From an uncultured Actinomycetes bacterium (GTDB lineage Bacteria > Actinomycetota > Actinomycetes > Nanopelagicales > Nanopelagicaceae), in NCBI GenBank assembly GCA_903836945.1, contig CAILSO010000019.1, positions 62,001-126,000 of the forward strand: a stretch of DNA of 64,000 bases, read 5' to 3'. This document shows positions 10,139-20,366 of this stretch, piece by piece (position 1 is the first letter of the stretch; the number at the start of each line of letters is the position of its first letter). The notes under the pieces are model-generated. The model had not been told where the DNA came from. It was given only the letters and a program-made list of their open reading frames with translations, and searched no databases. Both the position numbers and the translations under genes were made by a program.

Positions 10139-10936
10139 ATGGTTAAAAAAGTTACTAAGAAGTCGACCCCCGCTGCCAAGAAGAGTGCGGGCAAGAAAGC
10201 CGCTCCAGCGAAGAAAGCCGCTCCAGCAAAAAAGGTAGTTGCTAAAAAAGCTGCCCCTGCGAAAAAAGTTGCAGCAAAGAAAGCACCGGCCAAGAAGGCA
10301 GCGAGTACGCGCTCTCCAAATATTGTTAAACCGCAATTGGCCAAGAAGGCGGTCGGTAAGCCATTCCCTGCAAAATTACAGAGCACCACAAAGGGTGATT
10401 CAACAACCATCACCGTTACACCTAACGAAGTTGCAGTAGCTGAAGTTGTTGTAGAAGAGCGTCGCTTAACCATGTTGCCACCTCCGCGTCCCATAAAGAG
10501 CGGCAAGAAGGGCCCTGGGCTAAAGCCAATCAAGGGCGCACCACAACCACTATTGATGGGTGAGAACGTCGAGAATTGGAGCGCTGCGGAATTAAAGGCG
10601 ATGCGCAGTGAACTCGCCAAGGATCTGACTCGCTTGAAAGAAGAATTAGCTGCAGTCGAGAGCGATATGGAAGATCTAATTAGCTCTGCTGGCGTAGGTG
10701 CTGGTGATGATCAGGCAGATGCTGGTACCAAGACTTTTGAACGTGAACATGAGATGTCTCTGGTTTACAACGCACGTGACATGGTTATTCAAACCGAACG
10801 GGCCCTAGAACGTTTAGATAGCAAGACTTATGGCCGCTGCGAAGTTTGCGGAAACTCAATCGGCAAAGCCAGACTTCAAGTTTTCCCAAGAGCCACCCTT
10901 TGCATGTCCTGCAAAGCTAAAGAGGAACGACGCTGA
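10139..10936 (+). CDS. DksA/TraR-type C4 zinc-finger protein with long Lys/Ala-rich N-terminal tail
   Basis: N-terminal (K/A/P)n repeats; C-terminal YGRCEVCGNSIGKARLQVFPRATLCMSCKAKEERR; ATG at 10139 preferred over tracked GTG 10130. Confidence 0.88.
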   Translation: MVKKVTKKSTPAAKKSAGKKAAPAKKAAPAKKVVAKKAAPAKKVAAKKAPAKKAASTRSPNIVKPQLAKKAVGKPFPAKLQSTTKGDSTTITVTPNEVAVAEVVVEERRLTMLPPPRPIKSGKKGPGLKPIKGAPQPLLMGENVENWSAAELKAMRSELAKDLTRLKEELAAVESDMEDLISSAGVGAGDDQADAGTKTFEREHEMSLVYNARDMVIQTERALERLDSKTYGRCEVCGNSIGKARLQVFPRATLCMSCKAKEERR

Positions 10937-11424
10937 ATTATTCGGTTCGACGCAAGTTAGCAATAACTGCTTTTCTTATTTTTCTTTTGGATTACGCAAC
11001 CAAAGTCTGGGCCGTTAAATTCTTGACCGATTCCGACATTAAGGTGATCGGCAATCTAATAAAATTCTCACTAACCTTTAATAAGGGCGCCGCATTTAGT
11101 CTGGCAACTAGCAAGACCATCTTTTTATCCTCCTTCGCCATCTGTGTTGGCGCAGCGATTATCTATTTTGGACGAAAAACTGAAAGTTCAAAGTGGGCTG
11201 TTGCATTGGGCTTAGTACTTGGTGGAATTTGCGGCAATCTGGCAGATCGAATCTTTCGTGCTCCAGGTGGACTGCAAGGGGCGGTAGTTGACTGGATTAA
11301 ATTTGCGCATTGGCCTACCTTCAATATTGCCGATTCCTCGGTTGTACTTGGCGGGGCTTGCCTGCTTTACTTGCAAATGAGAAAAATTCCCTATCGCAAC
11401 AATATTTCGGGGAGCGCTAATTAA
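10933..11424 (+). CDS. lspA: Lipoprotein signal peptidase, proposed CTG start (tracked ORF from TTG 10987 lacks TM1)
   Basis: LDYATKVWAV, NKGAAFS, GNLADRIFR, FNIADSSVVLG motifs; AAAGAGGA SD 6 nt before CTG; 163 aa. Confidence 0.9.
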   Translation: MNYSVRRKLAITAFLIFLLDYATKVWAVKFLTDSDIKVIGNLIKFSLTFNKGAAFSLATSKTIFLSSFAICVGAAIIYFGRKTESSKWAVALGLVLGGICGNLADRIFRAPGGLQGAVVDWIKFAHWPTFNIADSSVVLGGACLLYLQMRKIPYRNNISGSAN

Positions 11425-12366
11425 ATGGAACGTGAAATAAAGAATCTATTAATCCCGGAAGGCTTAGATAAAGAACGCGTAGATGCGGCGCTCTCTCGAT
11501 TATTGGGGCTCTCTAGATCAACCGTTGTGACCATGATTGAAGCAGATGAAATAACTATGGGCCGCAAGGTCTTAACAAAGTCTGACCGCGTTAATTCTGG
11601 TGATTTCATAACGGTAGTTATGCCCGAACCAAAGGGTGAGCCGAAATTAGTTGCTACGCCTATTGAAGGATTTAAAGTTGTCTACGATGATGAAGATGTA
11701 ATTGTTATCGACAAGCCTGCTGGAGTTGCGGCGCATCCAAGTCCCGGTTGGCGTGGGGCCACAGTAATCGGTGGCGTTGTTGCTGCTGGCTACCAAGTTG
11801 CAACAAGTGGAGCGGCCGAACGACAGGGCATTGTCCACCGGCTAGATGTTGGAACAACTGGCTTGATGGTTATCGCCAAAAACGAGAATTCATACAGCGA
11901 CCTCAAACAACAGTTTAGAGATCGAAGCGTTACCAAGGTTTATCACGCGCTAGTTCAGGGCCATATGGATCCATCAGAGGGAACCATTGATGCGCCAATT
12001 GATCGTCACCCAAAAGAGGATTACCGATTTGCTGTTGTTTCAGATGGAAAACCAAGTATTACTCACTACACCTCACTTGAATCTTTTCCTTCAGTTTCAC
12101 TGCTCCAGATTGAATTAGAAACTGGTCGCACTCACCAGATCCGGGTGCACTTCTCTGCACTTCGCCACCCCTTAGTTGGGGATATGACCTATGGCGCTGA
12201 CCATACGATTGCCGAACGGTTAGAGATCACTCGTCCTTGGCTACATGCCAGAGAGCTTAAATTCCGTCACCCCGGCACCGGGGCGCAGATTGAATTCTTC
12301 TCGGAATACCCGGCCGATCTGACACGCACGCTAGAAATTTTGGCCGGAAACGCTTCGGCGATTTAA
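11425..12366 (+). CDS. rluD: RluD-family 23S rRNA pseudouridine synthase
   Basis: S4-like N-terminus, GIVHRLDVGTTGLMVIAK, GRTHQIRVH motifs. Confidence 0.94.
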   Translation: MEREIKNLLIPEGLDKERVDAALSRLLGLSRSTVVTMIEADEITMGRKVLTKSDRVNSGDFITVVMPEPKGEPKLVATPIEGFKVVYDDEDVIVIDKPAGVAAHPSPGWRGATVIGGVVAAGYQVATSGAAERQGIVHRLDVGTTGLMVIAKNENSYSDLKQQFRDRSVTKVYHALVQGHMDPSEGTIDAPIDRHPKEDYRFAVVSDGKPSITHYTSLESFPSVSLLQIELETGRTHQIRVHFSALRHPLVGDMTYGADHTIAERLEITRPWLHARELKFRHPGTGAQIEFFSEYPADLTRTLEILAGNASAI

Positions 12367-12387
12367 CTGCGTAGTAATCTCCCATAA

Positions 12388-15300
12388 ATGCCGTCAGATC
12401 CAAATTTCGTCCACTTACACGTTCATACCGAGTATTCAATGCTCGATGGCGCTGCTCGTGTTGATGAACTCGTTGCGCAAGTTGCAAGAGAAGAGATGCC
12501 GGCAATTGCTATTACTGATCATGGAAATGTATTCGGAGCATATGAATTTAATAAGAAGGCGTTAAAGGCTGGCGTCAAACCGATCATCGGAATTGAAGCG
12601 TATGTAGCTCCCGAATCTAGATTCGATAAATTTCGAGTCAAGTGGGCTGATGGCGGCGAGGATGATGTTTCAGGCGGTGGCGCGTATACACATATGACTT
12701 TATTGGCTGAAAATAATTTTGGTCTTTCTAACCTTTTCAAACTCTCATCTCTAGCTTCTCTTGAGGGCTATTACTACAAGCCAAGAATGGATCGCGAACT
12801 ACTTTCAAAATATGCGACTGGAATTATTGCCACAACCGGATGTCCGGGCGGTGAGATTCAGACCAGGCTCCGAATGGGGGCTTACAAGGAAGCTGTGAAA
12901 GCAGCGAGTGAACTTCGAGATATTTTCGGAAGAGAGAATTTCTTCCTGGAGATTATGGATCATGGAATTGATATTGAAAATCGAGTCAAGGCTGATCTAT
13001 TAAAGCTAGGTAAAGATCTTGGCCTACCGCTTTTAGCCACGAACGATCTTCACTACACCAAGCACGAAGATGCACCTGCGCATGAAGCACTCCTATGCGT
13101 CCAATCTGGTTCAACTCTTGCCGATCCAAAACGTTTCAAATTTGAAAACTCCGAGTTTTATCTAAAGAGTGCAAAAGAGATGCGCACGCTCTTTGCAGAT
13201 CTACCTGAGGCATGCGATAACACCTTGCTGATTGCGCAACGCTGCAATATAACGATGCGTGAAAATGAAAATTTAATGCCAGAGTATTCAGTGCCTAAGG
13301 GGGAGACCGAAGACTCTTGGTTGCGCAAAGAGGCCAATGCCGGCCTGCAAGCCAGGCTTGAAGGCAAAGTTCCGACCGAATATCAGGAGCGGTTAGATTA
13401 TGAATTAGATGTCATGATCAAGATGGGCTTTCCCGGCTACTTCCTTGTTGTCTCTGATCTCTGTTCACATGCACGAAAAGTTGGAATCAGAGTTGGTCCC
13501 GGTCGTGGTTCGGCTGCGGGCTCCTTGGTCTCCTATGTATTAGGTATTACTGCGCTAGATCCAATAAGGCACGGCTTGCTCTTTGAAAGATTCTTAAATC
13601 CAGAGCGAATCTCCATGCCAGATATCGACCTAGATTTCGATGAACGCAGACGTTCGGAGATGATTGCTTATGCAACGCAGAAGTATGGTGATGACCGCGT
13701 CGCGCAAATCATTACCTACGGAACTATTAAATCTAAGCAAGCGCTAAAAGATTCAACGCGAGTTCTTGGTTACCCTTATGCCTTTGGCGACAAACTTACA
13801 AAGGCCTTGCCACCAACAGTGATGGGCAAAGATATTTCATTGGGTGGCGTTTTTGATCCAGAAAATGATCGTTATGGCGAAGCCGGTGAGTTTAGAACTC
13901 TTTATGAAACCGATCCTGACTCAAAGCGCATTGTTGATACCGCCCGGGGGCTTGAAGGTTTAAAGAGACAATGGGGCGTTCATGCTGCTGGCGTGATTCT
14001 TAGCCGCGAACCATTACTTGAAGTAATTCCAATCCATAAGCGAGACTCTGATGGCGCGATTATTACCCAATTTGATATGGGCGCCTGCGAATCTATCGGA
14101 CTTTTGAAGATGGACTTTCTGGGTCTTCGAAACCTTTCGGTTCTAGATGATTGCCTACTTAATATAAAAGCAAATCAAAATATAGATTTAAAGTTAGAAG
14201 ATCTCTCACTCGATGATCCAAAGACCTTCGAACTCCTTGGTCGCGGCGAAACGTTAGGTGTCTTTCAGCTAGATGGTGGCCCGATGCGCGCGCTACTTCG
14301 CCAGATGAACCCCGATTCATTTGAGGATATTTCAGCTGTTATTGCACTCTATCGTCCAGGACCAATGGGAGTAAATGCGCATAATGATTATGCCGACCGT
14401 AAAAATAAGCGACAAGAAGTCTCTTCCATTCACCCTGAACTCAAAGAAGCACTTTCTGAAATTCTCGATGATACCTATGGCCTAATTGTTTATCAAGAGC
14501 AAGTTATGGCGATCGCCCAAAAGGTGGCTGGTTTTAGTCTGGGGCGCGCAGATCTGCTCCGTAAGGCGATGGGTAAGAAAAATAAGGAGATTCTTGATAA
14601 AGAATATGTAAATTTTGAAAAAGGTATGACCGATAACGGATTCTCTAAATCTGCAATCGATAAATTGTGGGAGACGCTGATTCCCTTCTCCGATTACGCC
14701 TTCAACCGAGCACACAGTGCCGGGTATGGCATCGTCTCTTATTGGACCGCCTATTTGAAGGCAAATTACCCAACCGAATATATGGCTGCGCTATTGACCA
14801 GCGTGCGCGATGATAAAGATAAGAGCGCGCTTTACTTAAACGAGTGTCGAAGAATGGGCATCAAAGTTTTACCACCGGATGTAAATGAATCAACCGGGGA
14901 TTACACGCCACTTGCCAATGACATCCGATTCGGATTAACCGCAATTCGAAATGTTGGCGAGAATGTAGTCGCTTCAATCGTCGCTAGTCGCAAGGAGAAG
15001 GGACGTTACCTATCTTTTGGTGATTTCCTAACTAAGGTTGATGCCATAGTTTGCAATAAGAAGACGATCGAATCGCTAATTAAGGCCGGCGCCTTTGATT
15101 CTCTGAACCATCCGCGCAAAGGCTTGAGTCAAATTTTCTTAGAGGCGATAGATTCGGTCATAGAAGCAAAGCGCGCGGAATCAATTGGTCAATTTGATTT
15201 GTTTGGAAGCGCGGGATCAGATCACCCAAGTGCGGTTACTGGAATTGAAGTTGAAATTCCAGATCAAGAATGGGAAAAGGCGCTCTTACTAAGTTATGAG

Positions 15301-15903
15301 AGAGAGATGCTTGGTTTATATGTTTCCGACCATCCATTGCTTGGTGTCGAACATTTACTGCGCGCAGCTACCGATATGCCAATTAGTCAGATTGGTGAGG
15401 ATTCAACCGGGCACGAACAGATCGTCACGATTGGCGGTTTGATAACCCAGATTCAACGAAAGGTTTCTCGTACTGGTGATTCTTGGGCGATTGTTACAAT
15501 TGAGGATTTAGCTGGCGCTGTTGATGTGATGTTCTTTGCCAAGGCCTATTCGCAACATGCGATGAGTTTGGTTGATGATCGAATTGTGATCATTCGTGGG
15601 CGCGTCGATAAACGCGAAGAAGCGCCAAAGTTGATGGCGTTAGATGTCTCACTACCCGATATCAGTGCTGCACCAACTGGACCACTTGTAATTAGCATGG
15701 AGAGCGTTCGTTGCACGCCACCAGTTGTGGATCGAATCAAGGAGATCCTGCGCTCTCATCCAGGAAAGCGCGATGTCCACTTGAAACTAGATGATGGTAA
15801 AAAGAGTTTGGTTATGAAGCTTGGGGACGAACTTCGGGTTACCGCCTCGCCAAGTCTCAGTGCTGACCTTAAATCCATTTTGGGTCCAGATTGCTTGGTT
15901 TAA
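12388..15903 (+). CDS. dnaE: DNA polymerase III alpha subunit
   Basis: PHP motif FVHLHVHTEYSMLDG; MPDIDLDFDE; RPGPM; 1171 aa. Confidence 0.98.
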   Translation: MPSDPNFVHLHVHTEYSMLDGAARVDELVAQVAREEMPAIAITDHGNVFGAYEFNKKALKAGVKPIIGIEAYVAPESRFDKFRVKWADGGEDDVSGGGAYTHMTLLAENNFGLSNLFKLSSLASLEGYYYKPRMDRELLSKYATGIIATTGCPGGEIQTRLRMGAYKEAVKAASELRDIFGRENFFLEIMDHGIDIENRVKADLLKLGKDLGLPLLATNDLHYTKHEDAPAHEALLCVQSGSTLADPKRFKFENSEFYLKSAKEMRTLFADLPEACDNTLLIAQRCNITMRENENLMPEYSVPKGETEDSWLRKEANAGLQARLEGKVPTEYQERLDYELDVMIKMGFPGYFLVVSDLCSHARKVGIRVGPGRGSAAGSLVSYVLGITALDPIRHGLLFERFLNPERISMPDIDLDFDERRRSEMIAYATQKYGDDRVAQIITYGTIKSKQALKDSTRVLGYPYAFGDKLTKALPPTVMGKDISLGGVFDPENDRYGEAGEFRTLYETDPDSKRIVDTARGLEGLKRQWGVHAAGVILSREPLLEVIPIHKRDSDGAIITQFDMGACESIGLLKMDFLGLRNLSVLDDCLLNIKANQNIDLKLEDLSLDDPKTFELLGRGETLGVFQLDGGPMRALLRQMNPDSFEDISAVIALYRPGPMGVNAHNDYADRKNKRQEVSSIHPELKEALSEILDDTYGLIVYQEQVMAIAQKVAGFSLGRADLLRKAMGKKNKEILDKEYVNFEKGMTDNGFSKSAIDKLWETLIPFSDYAFNRAHSAGYGIVSYWTAYLKANYPTEYMAALLTSVRDDKDKSALYLNECRRMGIKVLPPDVNESTGDYTPLANDIRFGLTAIRNVGENVVASIVASRKEKGRYLSFGDFLTKVDAIVCNKKTIESLIKAGAFDSLNHPRKGLSQIFLEAIDSVIEAKRAESIGQFDLFGSAGSDHPSAVTGIEVEIPDQEWEKALLLSYEREMLGLYVSDHPLLGVEHLLRAATDMPISQIGEDSTGHEQIVTIGGLITQIQRKVSRTGDSWAIVTIEDLAGAVDVMFFAKAYSQHAMSLVDDRIVIIRGRVDKREEAPKLMALDVSLPDISAAPTGPLVISMESVRCTPPVVDRIKEILRSHPGKRDVHLKLDDGKKSLVMKLGDELRVTASPSLSADLKSILGPDCLV

Positions 15904-15958
15904 TCTAGTTTCATCTAATTCGCAGCAGGGTGGCAATGCGCTGCAATAGAATTGATGC

Positions 15959-17278
15959 ATGGCGCCAGAGGGAATTAGAACCTTAGATCTTCGGGGGAGA
16001 TCTCTCTCAAAATCGCAATATCAATCGGTTCTACCCAGAGCCCGTTTGGATGTTGATGCCGCGCTAGCTGCAGTAAAACCAATCTTGGAGCGAGTAGCCA
16101 ATGGTGATGAAGGTGAGTTAATTAAATTAGCCCTTGAATTTGATGGTGTTGCCCCAGTGCAAGTGAGAGTTCCGAAAGCGGCGATTGAAAAAGCCCTCGC
16201 TGCACTTGATCCAAAATTAAAGAGCGCATTAGAAGAAGCAATCAAGCGTGTAAAGCGTGTTCACGAAGATCAAACCCGGAACGATAAAACGACCCAAGTT
16301 GTTGATGGGGGATCAGTTACACATAAATGGATACCAGTAGATCGTGTCGGGCTATATGTACCTGGCGGCAATGCGGTTTATCCAAGTTCGGTAATTATGA
16401 ATGTGGTTCCGGCGCAGATTGCAAAGGTTTCCAGTATTGCAATTGCCTCACCGCCACAAAAAGATAACGACGGACTTCCAAATAACACTATCTTGGCAAC
16501 CTGCGCTTTATTAGGTATCGATGAGGTGTATGCAATTGGTGGCGCTCAGGCAGTAGCAATGTTTGCATATGGTGTAGACGGAGTTTGTGAAGCAGTTGAT
16601 ATGGTCACTGGCCCAGGAAATATTTATGTAGCGGCAGCAAAGCGGGCGCTGCGCGGCAAGATTGCAATCGATTCAGAGGCTGGCCCAACCGAAGTTGCTG
16701 TGCTGGCAGATGAAAGTGCAATTGCTAGAGAGGTAGCGGCGGATTTAATTAGCCAAGCCGAACACGATGTCATCGCGGCTGCAGTTTTAGTAACACCTTC
16801 AATTGAGTTAGCCAATGAGGTAACCCGCGAACTTAAAAAGCGAGTTAGCAAGACAAAGCACGAGCAGCGAATCCGAAGTGCGCTAAGTGGTGAGCAATCG
16901 GCCATAGTTCTTGTTTCGGATATCGCCCAAGGTATTGATGTCGTTAATGCATATGCGGCAGAACATTTAGAGTTACAAGTAAAAAATCTGGATTTTGTTG
17001 CGAAGCAGATTAGAAATGCTGGAGCTGTATTTCTTGGTAGATATTCACCAGTCTCGCTTGGTGATTATTCGGCTGGCTCAAATCATGTTCTGCCTACCGG
17101 TGGTTGTGCCTGTCACTCAAGTGGCTTATCGGTGCAAACATTTCTAAAAGGTGTGAGTTTTATTTCCTATGATGAAAAGGCTTTCAAAGATATTTCAGAA
17201 AATGTCATTAGATTGGCAAAATCAGAAGATCTCCCTGCCCACGGTGAAGCCATGAGTGCAAGGCTTGAAGATGAGTAG
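15959..17278 (+). CDS. hisD: Histidinol dehydrogenase
   Basis: VPGGNAVYPSSVIMN, GGAQAVAMFAYG, GPGNIYVAAAKR, SEAGPTEV motifs. Confidence 0.97.
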   Translation: MAPEGIRTLDLRGRSLSKSQYQSVLPRARLDVDAALAAVKPILERVANGDEGELIKLALEFDGVAPVQVRVPKAAIEKALAALDPKLKSALEEAIKRVKRVHEDQTRNDKTTQVVDGGSVTHKWIPVDRVGLYVPGGNAVYPSSVIMNVVPAQIAKVSSIAIASPPQKDNDGLPNNTILATCALLGIDEVYAIGGAQAVAMFAYGVDGVCEAVDMVTGPGNIYVAAAKRALRGKIAIDSEAGPTEVAVLADESAIAREVAADLISQAEHDVIAAAVLVTPSIELANEVTRELKKRVSKTKHEQRIRSALSGEQSAIVLVSDIAQGIDVVNAYAAEHLELQVKNLDFVAKQIRNAGAVFLGRYSPVSLGDYSAGSNHVLPTGGCACHSSGLSVQTFLKGVSFISYDEKAFKDISENVIRLAKSEDLPAHGEAMSARLEDE

Positions 17279-18404
17279 TAATTCATCCGGGGCAAACCAG
17301 GAGAGCCAAAATCCCAAGGGTTGGCCAAGTTGGCTACCTATTCGAAGTGATCTAGCTTCACTTACTCCATATGGCGCCCCGCAAATGGGTGATGTTGTTG
17401 CACTTAACACAAATGAAAATCCCTTTCCCTTGTCAGAGGAACTTGTTAATTCAATGCTTCAAGCCTTGGGACCTGTTCTACACAATTTAAATAGGTATCC
17501 AGATCGCGATGCAGCTTTACTTCGTGAGAAATTGGCTGCTTATATAAATACCTCCCACGGATCGCAAATAACCAAAGAAAATATCTGGGTGGCAAATGGA
17601 AGTAATGAAGTAATTCAAACCCTGGCCCTAGCTTTCGGCGAGCGAAAGATCCTTGGCTTTACTCCTTCATATTCCGTGCACCCGTTAATTGCTCGAGTCG
17701 TGGGTTCGATCTGGGTGGAGGGAAAGCGCAATCCCGATTTCACACTTAATTTGAAGACTGCACTTTCGGAGATTTCCGAGCATAAGCCTTCACTTACATT
17801 TATCACTACGCCAAATAACCCAACCGGAACTCTCTTGTCGCTAAACGAGGTAGAAGAACTCGCCAAGGCAACTGCTTTGGTTTCAGGGCTTTTAATCGTG
17901 GATGAGGCCTACGAAGAATTTTCAGTCGAACCTTCAGCAGTCTCGCTGATTGCAAAGTATCCAAATCTTGTTGTAGTCAGAACTATGTCAAAGGCATTTG
18001 CCTTTGCCGGTGCCCGCGTTGGATATGCGGTCGCGAATCCAAGTGTTGTAAATGCTTGCTTAGTTACCAGATTGCCTTACCACCTAAGTAGCCAGACCCA
18101 AGCGATTGCATCGGTGGCCCTAGATCACGCCTCTGAGTTATTGGCACAAGTCGCCTTACTTACTAGCGAGCGAGAGTTAATTGCTGCCGAGCTTTCAAGA
18201 ATGGGATATGAAGTGGTTGCAAGTAGTTCTAACTTCCTAATGTTTAAGGGATTCAAAGAGTCCGCTACTAAGGCTTGGGAAGATTTGGTAGATCAAGGAA
18301 TTTTGATTCGAGACATTGGAATTGATGGCTACCTGCGAGTATCGGTTGGCACGCCAAAAGAGAATCAACGATTTTTAGCGGCAATCGCAGCGCTTAGGCA
18401 ATAA
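17271..18404 (+). CDS. hisC: Histidinol-phosphate aminotransferase
   Basis: NTNENPFPLS, NPTGT, TMSKAFAFAGARVGY motifs; ATG at 17271 overlaps hisD end. Confidence 0.95.
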   Translation: MSSNSSGANQESQNPKGWPSWLPIRSDLASLTPYGAPQMGDVVALNTNENPFPLSEELVNSMLQALGPVLHNLNRYPDRDAALLREKLAAYINTSHGSQITKENIWVANGSNEVIQTLALAFGERKILGFTPSYSVHPLIARVVGSIWVEGKRNPDFTLNLKTALSEISEHKPSLTFITTPNNPTGTLLSLNEVEELAKATALVSGLLIVDEAYEEFSVEPSAVSLIAKYPNLVVVRTMSKAFAFAGARVGYAVANPSVVNACLVTRLPYHLSSQTQAIASVALDHASELLAQVALLTSERELIAAELSRMGYEVVASSSNFLMFKGFKESATKAWEDLVDQGILIRDIGIDGYLRVSVGTPKENQRFLAAIAALRQ

Positions 18405-18451
18405 TAGAACCCTTGAACTCTTGCCCAGTCCAAATTCCATGAAATCAGGAG

Positions 18452-19042
18452 ATGCCGATGAGAAGCGCACACGTTAACCGCAAGACCAAAGAGTCAGAAG
18501 TTGATGTCAAACTCAATCTTGATGGATCTGGAGTTGTCGAAGTTGATACTGGGGTTCCATTTTTTGATCACATGCTTTCACAACTCGGAAAGCATTCTGG
18601 TTTTGATCTGACTGTTAAGACAAAGGGTGATGTTGATGTGGATTCCCATCACACCGTTGAAGATACTTCTTTGGCTTTCGGGCAGGCACTTCGCGAAGCG
18701 TTGGGCGATAAATCTGGAATTAAAAGATTCGGCGATGCCATGGTTCCACTCGATGAAGTTCTAGTACAAGCGGCAGTGGATCTCTCTGGCCGACCATATC
18801 TAGTACACCGACAACCAGAGATTGTGGAGTTGATCGGCACCTTTGATACAACACTCGGTCGCCATATCTGGGAATCGATTGTTGCCGAAGCCCGGATTGC
18901 TTTGCATGTGCGCGTTCTGGAAGGGCGAAATGCACATCACGTTTTTGAGGCACAATTTAAAGCTGTCGCCCGCGCACTTAAGGAAGCGTGCGCAATTGAT
19001 GGTCGCAGTACCGGAATCCCTTCCACCAAGGGCGTTCTTTGA
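18452..19042 (+). CDS. hisB: Imidazoleglycerol-phosphate dehydratase
   Basis: FFDHMLSQLGKHSGFDL, DSHHTVEDTSLAFG motifs. Confidence 0.97.
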   Translation: MPMRSAHVNRKTKESEVDVKLNLDGSGVVEVDTGVPFFDHMLSQLGKHSGFDLTVKTKGDVDVDSHHTVEDTSLAFGQALREALGDKSGIKRFGDAMVPLDEVLVQAAVDLSGRPYLVHRQPEIVELIGTFDTTLGRHIWESIVAEARIALHVRVLEGRNAHHVFEAQFKAVARALKEACAIDGRSTGIPSTKGVL

Positions 19043-19635
19043 TCGCAATCCTTGATTACGGTTCCGGCAATTTACGTTCAGCGGCACGCGCCTTTGAATT
19101 AGCAGATAGCCAGACCGTTGTAACAAACGATCCAGATATTTGTGCAGAAGCAGATGGATTGGTTGTTCCAGGTGTTGGCGCCTTTGCCGCTTGCATGCAA
19201 CAACTTATTGCGGCGGGTGGAAAAGAGATTATTGACGCCAGAGTGAAGGCTAGTAAACCACTTTTTGGAATTTGTGTTGGAATGCAGATTTTATTTTCAC
19301 AGAGTTCAGAGAAAGGCCAGACTGGTGGTCTGAATATTTTGGCAGGAGAGGTCACTGAGATAGCCGCGCCCGTTCTTCCACATATTGGTTGGAACACAGT
19401 TGTTGCAGCCAGAGAGTCAAAGCTATTTGCCGGCCTGACTGATTCCTATTTCTACTTTGTGCATTCCTACGCGGCAAAGGGCGCTGTTGCAAATGCGAAA
19501 AATTCTTACGCCAATTACGGGGAAGTTTTCTTAGCGGCTGTTGAGCGAGATAACGTTGTGGCTACCCAATTTCATCCAGAGAAGAGTGGTGATGCTGGGG
19601 CCCGGCTAATTTCTAATTGGGTGCAATCACTATGA
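19039..19635 (+). CDS. hisH: Imidazole glycerol phosphate synthase glutaminase subunit
   Basis: [33 protein letters not shown] motifs. Confidence 0.97.
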   Translation: MIAILDYGSGNLRSAARAFELADSQTVVTNDPDICAEADGLVVPGVGAFAACMQQLIAAGGKEIIDARVKASKPLFGICVGMQILFSQSSEKGQTGGLNILAGEVTEIAAPVLPHIGWNTVVAARESKLFAGLTDSYFYFVHSYAAKGAVANAKNSYANYGEVFLAAVERDNVVATQFHPEKSGDAGARLISNWVQSL

Positions 19636-20366
19636 AAATGCCGAAGAAGTTAGAACTATTACCCGCAATTGATGTTAAAGGCGGTCGTGCGGTTCGGCTA
19701 GTCCAAGGTGAATTAAGCAAAGAGAGCCAATATGGTGCGCCGATAGAAGTTGCTTCGGAATTTGTCGTAGCTGGTGCGGAGTGGATCCACTTAGTTGATC
19801 TAGATGCGGCATTTGGTATTGGGAGTAATGCCGAGCTGCTTGCCGAAGTAATTGCAAGTGTAGATATAAAGGTAGAACTTTCTGGTGGAATTCGAGATGA
19901 CGAATCGTTAAGAAGAGCATTAGCAACAGGATGCGCGAGAGTTAATCTCGGTACCGCAGCATTAGAGGATCCAGATTGGACTGCAAAGGTAATCAGCGAA
20001 TTCGGTGATCGAATTGCCGTAGGTCTAGATGTGCGCGGTCACACTTTGGCGGCGCGCGGTTGGACGAAAGAGGGCGGGGAGTTATTTGAAACTCTAGAAC
20101 GCCTTGATCGAGATGGCTGTGCCAGATATATCGTTACGGATGTTGCCAAGGATGGAACGCTGACCGGACCAAACTTAGAGTTACTAAAGGAAGTTTGTCA
20201 GGCTACGAAAAATCCTGTTGTAGCTAGTGGCGGAGTTTCCAAGATCAAAGATCTATTGGATCTAAGAGAGCTCACATCGATAGGTGTCGAGGGCGCGATT
20301 GTCGGAAAGGCCTTGTATGCAGGAGCATTTACATTGCAAGAAGCCTTGGAAGTTTCTGGAAAATGA
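19632..20366 (+). CDS. priA: HisA/PriA-type phosphoribosyl isomerase (probably bifunctional HisA/TrpF)
   Basis: [49 protein letters not shown]; overall close to actinobacterial PriA; ATG 19632 overlaps hisH stop. Confidence 0.92.
   Translation: MKMPKKLELLPAIDVKGGRAVRLVQGELSKESQYGAPIEVASEFVVAGAEWIHLVDLDAAFGIGSNAELLAEVIASVDIKVELSGGIRDDESLRRALATGCARVNLGTAALEDPDWTAKVISEFGDRIAVGLDVRGHTLAARGWTKEGGELFETLERLDRDGCARYIVTDVAKDGTLTGPNLELLKEVCQATKNPVVASGGVSKIKDLLDLRELTSIGVEGAIVGKALYAGAFTLQEALEVSGK

Noticed and set aside
10123-10620. 165-aa minus-strand ORF antisense to the DksA-like gene
   Set aside because: Phe/Ala-rich repeats are the complement of the Lys/Ala codon repeats; artefact
15959-15999. MAPEGIRTLDLRGR at the hisD N-terminus resembles spurious 'GGIRTLDL' peptides found in mis-annotated ORFs
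   Set aside because: IRTLDLRG is the genuine HisD N-terminus and the reading frame is continuous with clear HisD motifs
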